Shown: in pieces, positions 35,301-48,218 of the stretch | Position numbering within the stretch: the stretch's first letter is position 1 | Layout: each line of letters begins with the position of its first letter | Assembly (NCBI RefSeq): GCF_036711975.1 | Contig: NC_091968.1 | Coordinates: forward strand, 25,157,001-25,221,000 | From: Onthophagus taurus | Lineage: Eukaryota > Arthropoda > Insecta > Coleoptera > Scarabaeidae | Reading direction: 5' to 3' | Length of the DNA: 64,000 nucleotides | The notes under the pieces: generated by a model | The model's input: the letters and a program-made list of their open reading frames with translations, nothing else | Told to the model about the DNA's origin: nothing | Databases searched by the model: none | Translations under genes and position numbers: made by a program

Positions 35301-37430
35301 CCATCGCTTTTATTTTATGAGTTATGATTGAGTTAATTTTCGAAAATTTTGATGTTTAATCGATTTAGAGGTTATAAATAAAAAATGGTAATAATTGGGT
35401 TCAATCTTGTTATGGATCTAGTCTTTATGGTCCATTACTAAGGTTTTATGTATAAAAAGTTTTTCCCCATCGCTTTTATTTTATGAGTTATGATTGAGTT
35501 AATTTTCGAAAATCAACAATTTTGATGTTTAATCGATTTAGAGCTCATAAATAAAAAATGGTAATAATTAAGTTCAATCTTTTTATGGATCTAGTCTTTA
35601 TGGTCCATTACTAACGTTTTATGTATAAAAAGTTTTTCTCCATCGCTTTTAGTTTTTGAGTTATAATTGAGACAATTTTCGAAAATCAACAATTTTGATG
35701 TTTAATCGATTTAGAGCTTATAAATAAAAAATGGTAATAATTGGGTTCAATCTTTTTATGGATCTAGTCTTTATGGTCCATTATTAAGGTTTTATGTATA
35801 AAAAGTTTTTCCCCATCGCTTTTATTTTATGAGTTATGATTGAGTTAATTTTCGAAAATCAACAATTTTGATGTTTAATCGATTTAGAGCTTATAAATAA
35901 AAAATAGTAATAATTGGGTTCAATCTTTTTATGGATTTAGTGTTTATGGTTCATTACCAAGGTTTTATGTATAAAAAGTTTTTCCCCATCGCTTTTAATT
36001 TTTGAGTTATGATTGAGTTAATTTTCGAAAATCAACAATTTTGATGTTTTATCGATTTAGAACTTATAAATAAAAAATGGTAATAATTGGGTTCAATCTT
36101 TTTATGGATCTAGTCTTTATGGTCCATTACTAAGGTTTTATGTTTAAAAAATATTTCCCCATCGCTTTTATTTTATGAGTTATGATTGAGTTAATTTTCG
36201 AAAATTTTGATGTTTAATCGATTTAGAGGTTATAAATAAAAAATGGTAATAATTGGGTTCAATCTTGTTATGGATCTAGTCTTTATGGTCCATTACTAAG
36301 GTTTTATGTATAAAAAGTTTTTCCCCATCGCTTTTATTTTATGAGTTATGATTGAGTTAATTTTCGAAAATCAACAATTTTGATGTTTAATCGATTTAGA
36401 GCTCATAAATAAAAAATGGTAATAATTAAGTTCAATCTTTTTATGGATCTAGTCTTTATGGTCCATTACTAACGTTTTATGTATAAAAAGTTTTTCTCCA
36501 TCGCTTTTAGTTTTTGAGTTATAATTGAGACAATTTTCGAAAATCAACAATTTTGATGTTTAATCGATTTAGAGCTTATAAATAAAAAATGGTAATAATT
36601 GGGTTCAATCTTTTTATGAATCTAGTCTTTATGGTCCATTACTAAGGTTTTATGTATAAAAAGTTTTTCCCCATCGCTTTTATTTTATGAGTTATGATTG
36701 AGTTAATTTTCGAAAATCAACAATTTTGATGTTTAATCGATTTAGAGCTTATAAATAAAAAATAGTAATAATTGGGTTCAATCTTTTTATGGATTTAGTG
36801 TTTATGGTTCATTACCAAGGTTTTATGTATAAAAAGTTTTTCCCCATCGCTTTTAATTTTTGAGTTATGATTGAGTTAATTTTCGAAAATCAACAATTTT
36901 GATGTTTTATCGATTTAGAACTTATAAATAAAAAATGGTAATAATTGGGTTCAATCTTTTTATGGATTTAGTCTTTATGGTTCATTACTAAGGTTTTATG
37001 TTTAAAAAATATTTCCCCATCGCTTTTATTTTATGAGTTATGATTGAGTAAATTTTCGAAAATCAACAATTTTGATGTTTTATCGATTTAGAACTTATAA
37101 ATAAATAAAGGTAATAATTGGGTTCAATCTTTTTATGGATTGTCTTTATGGTTCATTACCAAGGTTTTATGTATAAAAAATATTTCCCCATCGATTTTAT
37201 TTTATGAGTTATGATTGAGTTAATTTTCGAAAATCAACAATTTTGATGTTTAATCGATTTAGAGCTTATAAATAAAAAATGGTAATAATTGGGTTCAATC
37301 TTTTTATGAATCTAGTCTTTATGGTCCATTATTAAGGTTTTATGTATAAAAAGTATTTCCCCATCGCTTTTAGTTTTTGAGTTATGATTGAGTTAATTTT
37401 CGAAAATCAACAATTTTGATGTTTATCATT
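32340..37430 (+). repeat. ~173-bp satellite array, about 29 units
   Basis: Every unit carries 'TTTTATGGATCTAGTCTTTA', 'CCCATCGCTTTTATTTTATG' and 'ATTTTGATGTTTAATCGATT'. The landmark ATGGATCTAG recurs every 173-174 bp (32477, 32651, 32824). A variant with ACTAACG appears at ~34411, 35615 and 36473, spacings of about seven and five units, so higher-order repetition exists. A few units lack the 9-bp 'CAACAATTT'. The array is intergenic, between ARSB and Rab27. There is no coding potential. Confidence 0.97.
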
Positions 37431-37770
37431 TTTATCTTCTTAAAATCTGCCTACAATTTCGCTATTTGTTCTTCTTCCTTCACTCACTTTATTATTAATT
37501 ATATTAACACATATAATTAATAATAAACTGTTTATAATCTTGAAAACCGTTCAAAAATCAACAAAATAAATCAAAATAAAAAGAAATTAAAGTTTGACAT
37601 TTGGCAACTAACTCAAAATTGTGATCTCAGTGCTACCAACCTATGAATTATATAACTGTAAACTAACTAAGGAAGTAACCAACTAAGAAATTTTTTTAAC
37701 ATTCAAAGATATTACTTTATTTTTAATAACATTAATAAATTAAATATTTGATTTCGAAACATATATCTAT

Positions 37771-38605
37771 TTATCGACATGCGCATTGTTGGGAATGTTG
37801 AGAAAGATTTAAATCGGGATCATTTGGATCTCGAGGTCTTCCTCGCCGACCTGGAAGCATTGCCATATCCACAGCCGATTCCATTCTTATCATAACTCGT
37901 TCTAAAAGGGTTTCAACGGCTCTCGAAACGTTTTGACCTGTAGCTGCGCTAGTTTCTAAATAAATTAAACTATAAAAGCAAAATTAGCGTTATAAAGAAG
38001 CTTTTTATATAAACAAACTTGTGTTTTTCGGCAACTTCTCTCGCTTTCCATTCTGGGATTACCCTCCTATCCTCTAAATCGGCTTTATTTCCGCATAAAA
38101 TCACATCAGGGGCGTCACAATATGCGTGTAACTAAAAAAATTAATCAAAAAAATTTTTTTTTAATCTAAAATGGTTTTACTTTGAGTTGTTCGACCCAAT
38201 TTCTTATTTCTAAAAAGCTTTGTTCGCTGGTTAAATCAAAGATTAATATAAAACCCATTGCGTCTCTATAAAAAGCTGTTGTTAAGCTTCGAAATCTAAA
38301 AAAATAATATTAAATTTAAAAATTATTTATTGAGCTATTACCTTTCTTGTCCTGCTGTGTCCCAAAGTTGTAAATGAACCCTATGGGTTCGTCCTTTCGA
38401 TTGATAAAGCTTAATGGAAAAGATTTAAAAATTATTTCAAAATAAAATTTAAATTTCTCACCATTCTTTTCTCTTTAAAATCAATTCCGACCGTTGAAAT
38501 AAATCTTGCATTAAAAACACCATCGGTGTATTGATACAAAAAGCTCGTTTTTCCAACTCCCGAATCGCCGAGCGCTAAAAATTTGATTAAATAATCGTAA
38601 TCCAT
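37771..38605 (-). CDS. Rab27: Rab27-like small GTPase
   Basis: A vesicle-docking GTPase of secretory granules. Five exons: 38462-38605, 38342-38409, 38181-38295, 38019-38131 and 37771-37969. They total 639 nt and 212 residues. Visible motifs: P-loop GDSGVGKT (13-20), switch I with STVGIDF, WDTAGQE (switch II), GNKADL in the NKxD motif and ETSAA. The N terminus [16 protein letters not shown] and the order of the motifs fit Rab27. The last residues read CACR; mammalian Rab27 ends in CxC, so a terminal Arg after the double Cys is unusual and may affect prenylation. Introns are short, 53-79 nt except at the edges. A poly(A) signal lies at 37716-37721. Confidence 0.92.
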
Positions 38606-39101
38606 GGCGATTTAGTCGAAATTAGCTTTAACTGGTAATGGATAAGGTGTTATACTAAAAATGGAAGCTTATCGCGACTCAGATATCAAACTCATGACAT
38701 TGGCACCATTGTTTTAATTCGCGTCCGGGACCTGAAACGCCCGTCCAGCTTTCAGGAGCTTTTCAAGGACTTCCCAGTTAGATTATTATTGACAACTTGT
38801 TGCTTTTGAGACCACCTGTCTGTATCAAAAAAAAAATTTAAAGGAAACTGTAATACCGATAAATTTTATTTCACCCAATAGGTGGCACTAAATTAAAACT
38901 AAATAATTTTTTGATTAAATTTATTTTTAATTGTTATAATAATATAGTGCCGATAAAATTTGTTATTGAAATGTTCGATGTAAAAATTTCTTGTATTTCA
39001 AGTCAGTCATTTATTAAATAATCACTTTTATTGCTGCAAGGAAACGTTTAGATTTATAGAAAAGTCCAAAAGTTGTTATCATTAAGTGCGTTTTGATTCT
39101 T
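38606..39101. promoter_or_regulatory. Rab27 upstream / SLC35F 3' flank with a CTCF-like motif
   Basis: About 500 bp separate the Rab27 start from the SLC35F stop, so this interval must hold the Rab27 promoter and the SLC35F 3' end. An AATAAA on the minus strand lies at 39010-39015. CCAATAGGTGGCACT at 38875-38889 fits the CTCF consensus at all but one position. Confidence 0.45.
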
Positions 39102-42100
39102 TTATGTGGTCGTGGTTATGTAACTATTATTGAGAACATCGTGGCTCCCATAAAACGACGTAAAAGTTGTATTTGTGCTTAAACTTAACGGAAATGTATC
39201 GCCGCTATTCATCGTGCTAAACGTCGAGACCATTTCGCTCGTATTTTCAGGACTTGTCGATATTATATGCTCTCTAATTTGACATTCAGAACTGAAACGA
39301 TAAAATTAATTGGTTAAATTTTGATACGAAGCGAACTTACCGATTATTTTGGGTGTATCTCCTCGAATGAGATCCGATGGGTGTTTGTCTTATCGAATAA
39401 ATAAAAACTCCAGTCATTGTTAGAACGAACGATAAGAAATATAATGCGTGTAACTAAAAGAAAAGATTACTTAGTGAGAATTAACACTTTTTATTCCTAC
39501 CAAGACTAGTCAATTGAACGGTTTTGATATTGCGATTACAATTTTCTTTGAACAAATGTTTATAGTTCTCTCTGTGGTTATTGGCTAATCATTTACTATA
39601 TAAATAAATAAAATCACACCTCGAAAAAATGCTGGAACAAAAAGTGGGTGAAAAAAATGCTGAGCAGAAATAACTTTACGGAAATTATGAGGTTTATTCG
39701 ATTCAACAACAGAAATCAACGAATACAACTTTTACAAATCGATAAATTTGCTTTAAATACGAAAGTTTGGGACTTTAATGCATTTATAGATAAACAATGG
39801 CGCCTGGCGTTCTAAAGCAATAATTCAAGATCAGAATTAATTCGAAATTCGGATATACCTAAGTCTCTCCCATCAAAACCGAGGTATATTTGAGTATCAT
39901 CAGCATACATGTGGGTTTTGCAATGCTTTAGATTGGAACAGAAAAAAGCTTCCGAGTTGAAATCCTTAAAATCTGTATAAGTAATACTCTTAACAGGATT
40001 TGGACGTATTTCAAATGATAATGTGAAAACTAAACTGCTCAAAGATAGGAATAAATCGATTACCATAAAAGCCATCAACATCTAAGCCATTGATGTTGAA
40101 ATCACCTAAGCAGACAAGTTCCTCAGAATATGGAGCAAGATAGGATAGGACATCTTCAAAACGCGAGAGAAATTCACCCAAACCTCCATGAAGTCGATAA
40201 GCAACACCATGGAAACAAGAAAGTCAATAAGTTCAATCCAAAGATGCTCTATAGCGAAAGATATATTCATCATGTGACTTAAAAATCGACGATTTTTTTT
40301 TAATGACCCAAAAAACACGTTAAAAATAAGAAGAAAGTGCGGAAAAGTGACTAACACTAGATTGACTTCAGCTACAAAACTTCTGTTATATGATAACTAA
40401 CTTCAGGTTTAAAATGTCAACCTCAGTTTTGACATATTTATAATCTTCATTAAAAATCCTTTAAAATGAGTACAAACATGATATATTTATCTCCAATATT
40501 AATGAAATTATGGTCAACTTCCGGTTAAGAATGTCAACGTCAATTTTGACATATTTGTAATCGTCATGAAAAGTCCTTTAAAATGAGTCCAAACATGATA
40601 CGTTTAATTCCAATATTACTAGAGATATAAGCAACTTCCGGTTTGAAATGTCAATGTCATTTTGACGTATTCTTAATTTTTATAAAATGTCTTAATATTT
40701 TCCACAAAATAATGAAAAAAAAATAAAAAATTAAGGTTGGTATTAATATATAAAAATTAAATTGCTATCTTCATTGTTGCTAACTTCGGGTTTAATGTTT
40801 CTTTTGTTTCTTGAGATAAGCGCGTCTTGTTTGGACTCATTTTAAAGGTTTTTTTAATAAAAAATGCATCATGAAAGAACACCATGAAGTTGTCCATTAT
40901 ATGATAACTAACTTCAGGTTTAAAATGTCAACCTCAATTTTGACATATTTCTAATCTTCATTAAAAATTCTTTAAAATGAGTACAAACACGACATATTTA
41001 TCTTCAATATTAATGAAGTTATGGTCAACTTCCGGTTAAGAATGTCAACGTCAATTTTGACATATTTGTAATTGTCGTGAAAAATCCTTTAAAATGAGTC
41101 CAAACATGATACGTTTAATTCCAATATTACTCCAGATATAAGCAACTTCCGGTTTGAAATGTCAACGTTATTTTGACATATTCTTAATTTTTATAAAATG
41201 TCTTAATATTTGCCACAAAAACAGAAATATAATGAAAAAAAATAAAAAATTAAGGTTGGTAGTAATATTTAAAAATTAAATTGTTATCTTCATTGTTGCT
41301 AACTTCGGGTTTAATGTTTTTTATTCTAACTTTTTTGTTTTTTAAGATAAGTACGTCTTGTTTGGACTCATTTTAAAGGTTTTTTAATGAAGATGACTAA
41401 TATGTCAAAATTGACGTTGACGTTTCAAACCGGAAGTGATTGTATCTCCATTAATATTAAAGTTAAATATGTCGAGTTTGGTCTCATTTTAAAGGATTTT
41501 TTATGTAGTTGACAAATATGTCAAAATTAAAAGTTGAAAGTTCGAACTTTTTGGTTTTATGAGATAAATGCGTCAAGTTTGGACTCACTTTAAAGGTTAT
41601 TTTATGAAGATTACGAATATAATAATAAAATTAAAGTTGATATTGACAACTGAAAGTTTTTTTCACGCATAAACACGAATGTTTCTAATTCTCGTTCTAG
41701 TTTTAGTTCAAAAGAATATACAACACAGAATCCACCTATCACTGCCACTAGAATTTAAAAATTATTTTAAATAAAAGAACAGAAAGTTAAACCTTTTTTT
41801 AATTATTAAAATATATCTAAATATATTTTAAACGGCTTTTAAAGTTAATGAATTATCACCATCGTTTTTAGGAACTTTCGTCGCGATGCAACACCAATCT
41901 GTGATATTGGTTGCATACTTTAACGGGTACGATAATTAATTAACACACTGTACAGAATGGTTCAAATTCGATGTCCGAATCTTGGTTATTATTATAGGTG
42001 GAGTATTATAACTAAGACATTATATTTGTTATTTTTTTCTGATTACAAAAATATGGGGTTAAATTATTTCTTATTGTTTTAGAATAAAGCTAAAAATAAA

Positions 42101-43859
42101 TTTTTTTTTGGGTCATCAAAGAAATTAAATTTACAGTTTTCTGTAAATTATAACTAAAATTTAAGATATCATATTTTTGATATTTAGAATAAATACATTT
42201 GTTGAACTGTTTAATTTATATTTGTTTTACACAAAAGTTGGAATAGATTGCATTATTTCACATTTTTTATTAATATTTAATATTATTATTAAATGACTTA
42301 ACAAATTATAGCAACATTTGTTTGTATTCAAAAATTTTCTGAAGTGTCAAATTAAAAATCCTGTTTTTAAGATGGATTACGAAAAGTTTAATATGTTACA
42401 TATTAGAAAATAAAGTAAATTTTATATAAATTTTTAGCAGAATAATTTATCGTAATTTACAGGAAACTGTAAATTTAATTTCTTTTATGACACAAGAAAA
42501 GTTTATTTTTAGCTTTATTCTAAAACAATAAGAAATAAACCTATATAACCGCATATTTTTGTAATCAGAAAAAAATAACAAATTTAATAAGCGAATAATC
42601 AGTGGTTGTTTCTGTTTAAAAAAACGAAAATTGTCATAATAACCAAAATTGGCGAAACTGAAAAGTGACAACATGACATTACATAAAATTGATTATTATT
42701 TACTTATAGTTTAGAATATAGTGGTTGTGTTAAAAGCCGGTAATTTGACCAGTCGCGGTAGGAATAAGTATTTCGTGAAGTGTCAATAGAAATAGTATTA
42801 AGCAGTAAAAATCAAAAATTACTTTATAATTAAATAACAACATTCCTATCATGAGTGTGTAATAATTTCCGGTTAATAACGATAGATGCAGCGCTGTGTT
42901 ACCCATGTAAAGTAAAAATATGGACGAAAGAGTGCAATAAATAAATTGACACAACGTTAAGGTCCCTAATAAGACACTCGCGTCAGACCAAGATGTGTTT
43001 AAGATGGTTTGTTTTTCTAATAACAACCTAAAAAAATCAAATTAATCAAAAATAATTTAAATTTGTTAAACTTACATTTGTATTCCACTCACAACACTCC
43101 CAAATAACCCCAACAAACCCAAATACTCAACAACATCCGTATTTTTAACCGATAATTCTTGAAGAACAGTTACTATGGCGAATAAAACCGCTCCACCTAA
43201 ACACAACATATCCCCGACTAATTGGTTCTTTCCATCCATTTTTTTATCATCGATATTAGCCAAAACTAAACCTCCAACACCAATAAGACAAATCGAAACT
43301 GCGATTATATGTACCATTCGGAATCTTACTCCAAGTACCAAACAACTTAGTGCTAAAGCTACAGGAATTGCAACGCAGCCCAATAACTATAAAAAAATTA
43401 ACGATGTTTATTTAGGATTATTTTTTTTACAAACTTACTTGAACGCAAGTTAATGTTGTAAATTGATGAGCTGTACTTAATAAAGTGTTTGCTTGGACGT
43501 CAATTAAACATAAAAGTAAATATCTCCATCCACGAGCTTTTATAATTGAGATTAATCCGTGATCGCCTCTACGAAATGCCAACCAACTTGTATAAACCGA
43601 ACATAAAAACATGTAATGTGGGAAATTTTGACCTGTTGGTAAAACATTAATCGGGGGGGTGTTAACGTGATGAAGAATTGTGTTGGAAATGACCAATAAA
43701 AGTGATAGAATTTGACCCAAAATGATATTTTGCCACACTTTCCTACAAAAAAAAATTTTTGAGTTAAAATCATGAAAAAATTATAACGATTTTTTACCAT
43801 TTTCCTAATTCCGCTAATTGGTTACCTATTTTATTACAAAAATCATTTCCATTTTCCAT
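39102..43859 (-). CDS. SLC35F-family transporter (EamA/DMT fold)
   Basis: A multi-spanning membrane protein like SLC35F1/F2. Six exons: 43798-43859, 43439-43742, 43076-43386, 42823-43027, 39341-39453 and 39102-39291. They total 1185 nt and 394 residues, matching the usual ~370-410. Landmarks include the conserved run ILGQILSLLLVISNTI, DVQANTLL, QFTTLTCVQLLGC, LHLSLLTGNYYTLMIG and, in exon 5, YFLSFVLTMTGVFIYSIRQT, a typical last membrane helix. The last exon is Ser/Thr-rich and cytosolic-like, ending ITTTT. Reading exon 4 past its GTAATT donor reaches a stop at 42730 after an uncharacteristic tail; that could be an intron-retained form. Intron 4 (3.4 kb) carries a LINE relic, a 1.5-kb repeat and a foldback MITE. 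Substrate is unknown. Confidence 0.88.
39812..40262 (-). mobile_element. Internally deleted LINE fragment (endonuclease + RT)
   Basis: On the minus strand the sequence encodes, across frameshifts, CLGDFNINGLDVDG, the endonuclease GDFN motif of non-LTR retrotransposons. Only ~170 nt later comes HMYADDTQIYLGF, the reverse transcriptase active-site motif. In intact elements these are many hundred codons apart, so there is a large internal deletion. It lies in intron 4 of the SLC35F gene. Copy 3 of the 1.5-kb repeat abuts it at 40268. Confidence 0.75.
40268..41755 (+). mobile_element. ~1.5-kb non-autonomous repeat family, copy 3
   Basis: Matches 17055-18560 end to end, from 'CATGTGACTTAAAAATCGAC' to 'GTTCTAGTTTTAGTTCAAAA'. 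It has the same double internal repeat. It is inside SLC35F intron 4. Confidence 0.8.
42024..42583. mobile_element. Foldback MITE with ~130-bp inverted repeats
   Basis: 42024-42158 pairs with the reverse complement of 42450-42583. Shared segments include 'TCTTATTGTTTTAGAATAAA' and 'GAAATTAAATTTACAG'. The spacer is AT-rich. The element ends ~240 bp from the donor of SLC35F exon 4, in intron 4. An open frame at 42447-42674 lies partly in it and is not a gene. Confidence 0.85.
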
Positions 43860-43946
43860 AGTTTTTTCTTGCATTTCGTCACATTTCGCGTGTTATTGAA
43901 AAAAGGCGAAGGGGTGGGGCACAACCCCTATTTTAAGGTTATCAGC

Positions 43947-45460
43947 GCATGTCTCGTTTCCATAGTAACGGGGAAAATGATACAGATTTAGAATTTTTTA
44001 TTAGGAAAATTTTAAAACGAAAAGTTATAAAATGTAAATAATGAAATAATAAATTAAAAATCATCAAATTAAATTAAAAAATAATTGTTATATAAATTAA
44101 AATTAAATTAAAGGTTGGTAGTTCTGAATTAAGATGCAATTTCAAGTTGGTTGTCAAATGTCAAATTTATAATGTCAAAGTCCGTATTCACACCGAAAAA
44201 TTAGAAAATCACGAATTATACAAAAATGATATTATAAAATATAAATAATGAAATAAAATGAATAATAAAATAAAATGAATAAATTAAAAATCATCAAATT
44301 AAATTAAAAAATTAATTGTAATTTAAAAATCCGTTGGTGTTATTTAAATTAAAATTAAATTAAAGGTTGGTAGTTCTGAATTAAGATGCAATTTCAAGTT
44401 AGTTGTCAAATGTCAAATTTAAAATGTCAAAATCCGTATTTACACCGAAAAATTAGAAAATCACGAATTACACAAGAATGATAATAGAAATTTCAAATAT
44501 TTTTGATGATTTATTCCACTTAAGAAGAGTAAAAGGAAAAGTGGATGTCTTGGTTACATAAACAGTTCGATAATTGTGCGAAAAAAAGCATTTTATTAAC
44601 AGTTGACAGCAAAAATCGTATTCGAACAGGTCGCAAGATTGTATTTTTGTGTAAATAACTGCTGTTATAAAAGATTTTTAATTGTGTTTTGTTCCCATTT
44701 TGATTGTTAAGGAATGGTTTTTTCAAAAAACTTCAAAATCTAATAAAGTTAACAAAGCACCTCGAAATTTAAGTCGATTAAAGCTGTCTCGTTCCCATAG
44801 TAACGGGGAAAATGATAGATTTAGATTTTTTTTTTTAAAAATTTTAAAACGAAAAGTTATAAAATATAAATAATGAAATAATAAGATAAAAATCATCAAA
44901 TTAAATTAAAAAATTATTTGTAATTTAGAAATCCGTCGGTGTTATTTAAATTAAATTAAAATTAAAGGTTGGTAGTTCTGAATTAAGATGCAATTTCAAG
45001 TTGGTTGTCAAATGTCAAATTTATAATGTCAAAATCCGTATTTACACCGAAAAATTAGAAAATCACGAATTACACAAGAATGATAATAGAAATTTCAAAT
45101 ATTTTTGATGATTTATTTCACTTAAGAAGAGTAAAAGGAAAAGTGGATGTTTTGGTTATATATACAGTTCGATAATTGTGCGAGAAAAAGCATTTTATTA
45201 ACAGTTGACAGCAAAAATCGTATTCGAACAGGTCGCAAGATTGTATTTTTGTGTAGATAATTGCAGTTATACAAGATTTTAAGCATTGGTTGTTTCAAAA
45301 AATAAGAAAATTCGAAGTGGGTAGAAAGTGATATTTCATATAAAATGAAAATCTTTACTTAAAATCATAAAAATAATGAAGCGCAGCACCTCTACTACAC
45401 AATACGTAGTGCGGAATTAAAAGAAGATAGGTAAAGTTAACAAAGCACTACGAAATGTAA
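43947..45460 (+). repeat. Tandemly duplicated AT-rich blocks upstream of SLC35F
   Basis: 'CCATAGTAACGGGGAAAATG' appears near 43960 and 44797. 'AGGTTGGTAGTTCTGAATTA' appears near 44113, 44364 and 44967. 'AAGAAGAGTAAAAGGAAAAG' appears near 44522 and 45125, a ~603-bp period. The first block starts ~90 bp upstream of the SLC35F start, so part of that promoter region may itself be repeated. Open frames at 44520-44726 and 44682-44873 fall in the repeat. Confidence 0.75.
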
Positions 45461-45679
45461 ATCGATCGAAACTAACAAGAAGAAATCATTCATTCCTACG
45501 TCGTCAAATCCCTAAGGATCTTACCGTAAGTGGTTTGGGGCGAAATTATATTAAAAACTTGGTTTTAAAAGTCAGTTTGCTGTTAGAAAATCATTCATAA
45601 GTATGATTAATTTAGAACTTTGGAGTTTTACACATCCTTGTGGATTTGTCGTAGTCTTTGTACTAGCTCTATGTGACCA

Positions 45680-46640
45680 ATGATCACATGCGGAGCAGCA
45701 GCCTGGTATAGGAAAATCCGACAGACTTCAGTTATCAGGAAATCTCTAGTGCGATAAGCACAAAGCCAACCCCTGCAATGAATGTTCTGCTTCTCCTATC
45801 TCATTTGCATTTGCATATAGAGAAAGTGGCTAGAACTACCATCTATATGTTTAAGCAATATGCTCAAAACTGCTCCGACATGTCCTACCGCGGAAGACAC
45901 TATAAGCACTGATATTGTGCTATCAATGCCATCAGATTTAGCGGGATCACTATCAATGATTAATGCTCGATGTCAGATTGTACGACCTGAACGGCAGTCC
46001 TGGATCGAAAATGAAAACTCTTTGATTCAGGCAGATATTTGCATATTCACAGATGAATCAAAAACGCCAGAATGGGTCGGGGCAGGAGCCAGACACTTCG
46101 GATTATTCACGCTTACAGCCTCGTATTTGCTATTGACATAGGTATTAAAATCCTTGATCTCTTGAGAGAAATGACAGTACGATTTTTCTCAGACAGTCAA
46201 GCCGCTCTCCAGGTGGCTCTGGTTAATGATCTGGTAAAAGAACTTTAAACACACTGAGTTGTGATAATAAAGTTTCTCTTATCTGGGTCCCAGGTCATTC
46301 TGGGGTTGCTAGCAATGAAGCAGATGAGCTAGCACGAGAGGGCAGAGCTAAAGAGTTTGTAGGGTCAGAGCCAGCAATTGATATATCATTTGTGATGGCC
46401 AAACATAGGATTGGACTGTGGGCTGAAGGGTTCTTCTGGAATGAGACAAGTTAAGTTATTTATACCACCACTATGAAACCCGGGAATATTTTAGGACTTA
46501 CTCGTAGCAGCATTAAAGTTCAGTTTTATTGGACACTGCCGATTAAAGACATACATCAATTTGTTGGGTCTAGCCGACGATGTTGAATTCTGACTATGTG
46601 CGGAGAACGAGGAGACAATTGAACATGTTTTATGCATTTT
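45680..46640 (+). mobile_element. LINE relic: RT C-terminus, RNase H, zinc-knuckle-like end
   Basis: The broken plus-strand frames contain ITCGAAAWYRKIRQTS (RT C-terminal region), KVARTTIYMFKQY, then IFTDESKTPEWVGAGA, SDSQAALQVAL and WVPGHSGVASNEADELAREG. The last three are the catalytic landmarks of a retrotransposon RNase H domain. CGERxxTIEHVLC follows near 46600. Several frameshifts and stops disrupt it. The intact 93-codon frame at 45860-46141 is just part of this relic. Confidence 0.85.
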
Positions 46641-47129
46641 ATTTGGTTTTTATTAATCAGGACAGCAACTCCTTTTGCGGCTCTTTTTGATTTATGGACA
46701 TCTGACCAAATACAAAAATAGTGTTCTAGTTCCTCAGTGCCTTTCGGTCAGTCTATCATCTCTATTTGTTTTTGTGTTATACTCTGTGTATTCCATATTA
46801 CCAATCTAAAAGTCCGTCTTCGTACCAATTTCGATTACCATTTATCCATCAAATTGCAAGGATTGTTGAAAATATTGGAAGCTTTAAATAATTTTTCTTT
46901 TACAAGTATTGGGTTGCTGGTGCTGTGCCTTAACTCCCAAGCTGGAGGACCAGAATTGTATAGGATTGACCTAGGATTGAATAAAAATTAAAAATAGTAC
47001 TGGTTCCGGATATTGAAAGATGGTTATATACTTAGTTTTTAAATGAAAGAATTAAGAATAACACTATTACTGACGATAATTTAGGAATGAAAGTTATCAA
47101 ATTTCATAAAACTTTTAATTGAAGCATAA

Positions 47130-48040
47130 AATTTCAAGCCAATCTAGGTTGGATAAAAAAATTTAAAAGACGTCATAAGATTATTAATAATTAGCGAAGA
47201 AAAACTTTCCGCAAACCATTCAGCTGTTCCTGGGTTCATTGAAAGTTTTCGTGAAAAAAATAAATCTTCTAAATTTACATCTTCAACAAACTTATAATAC
47301 CGATGAGACAGGATTAGTTTATAAGAATTTAAACTATTAAACATTGGTGATGAAAGATGAAGAAAGGACTCCAGGTAGAAAAAATTCAAAAGAAAGGATA
47401 ACAATTATACCAAGTCTTAATGCAACTGGTAACCATAAACTTCCACTATTAATTATTGGAAAAGCCAAAAATTCCTGTTAAAAATGCCGATGTTTACTAT
47501 AAATTTTCGAAAAACGCATTAAAGAATGGCCACGAAACTGTAGAAGAGCTGACATTGGTGGATGGAAACTTTACAGTTCTCTTCTTTCCACCAAATACTA
47601 CAACAATCTTACAGCCTTTATATCAAGGAATAATTAGATCAATGAAATCGACATACAGAAGAAAGCTACTGTGTACTTTGTTGGCGATGAATGGAGACAT
47701 TGGCAGTAAATTCAAAAAATTGTTACTGAAAGATGTTGTGTTTTTAATATCGGCATCATGGACTGATACTAAACAATCCGTTATCCTGAGTGGTTGAAAA
47801 CATCTACGGCTGATTCGATGGACGATGATTTTCATGATCAGGACAACATGAGACAGTGTTGGACGATAATGAAATATATGATTGGGCTATAGGAGCAAAT
47901 AAACGTTCCGATAAGTTAATTACTGACGAAGATGTTCTTCTAGACAATAATAACAGCCAAGACAGCACTAGTAGAGAGGATCCAATACCGCTCAATATTG
48001 ATGATATATTAAATAGTGCAAACACTTTAATAGATTAGGC
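47130..48040 (+). pseudogene. Tigger/pogo-type (Jerky-like) DDE transposase relic
   Basis: The best frame contains FFPPNTTTILQPL and QGIIRSMKSTYRRKLL (47456-47797), the signature C-terminal part of the DDE domain of pogo/Tigger transposases. Upstream, other frames encode LKKFKRRHxI, AVPGFIESFREK and TDETGLVYK pieces, so several frameshifts separate the parts. A downstream acidic tail (47856-48038) lies in another frame. No terminal repeats were found. Non-functional. Confidence 0.85.
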
Positions 48041-48218
48041 AGCGAATGGAAACTTGTTCGTGGCAGAACATTGAGAAACATAAGAGAAAAAGTAGTCTTA
48101 TGTAAAATTAGAAAATGTTGAATTTTTAGCATGTTGCTTTTAACTAATAACTATGTATAACTATGTACTGTTATACATAGTATGCAGTTTAAATCTATGT
48201 TGTATATTTTTATTGAAC

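Noticed and set aside
32340-37430. CRISPR-like array
   Set aside because: Units of ~173 bp are similar along their entire length, with no unique spacers, in eukaryotic DNA.
45860-46141. Intact 93-codon gene
   Set aside because: It encodes part of a retrotransposon RNase H domain, with flanking domain pieces in other frames.
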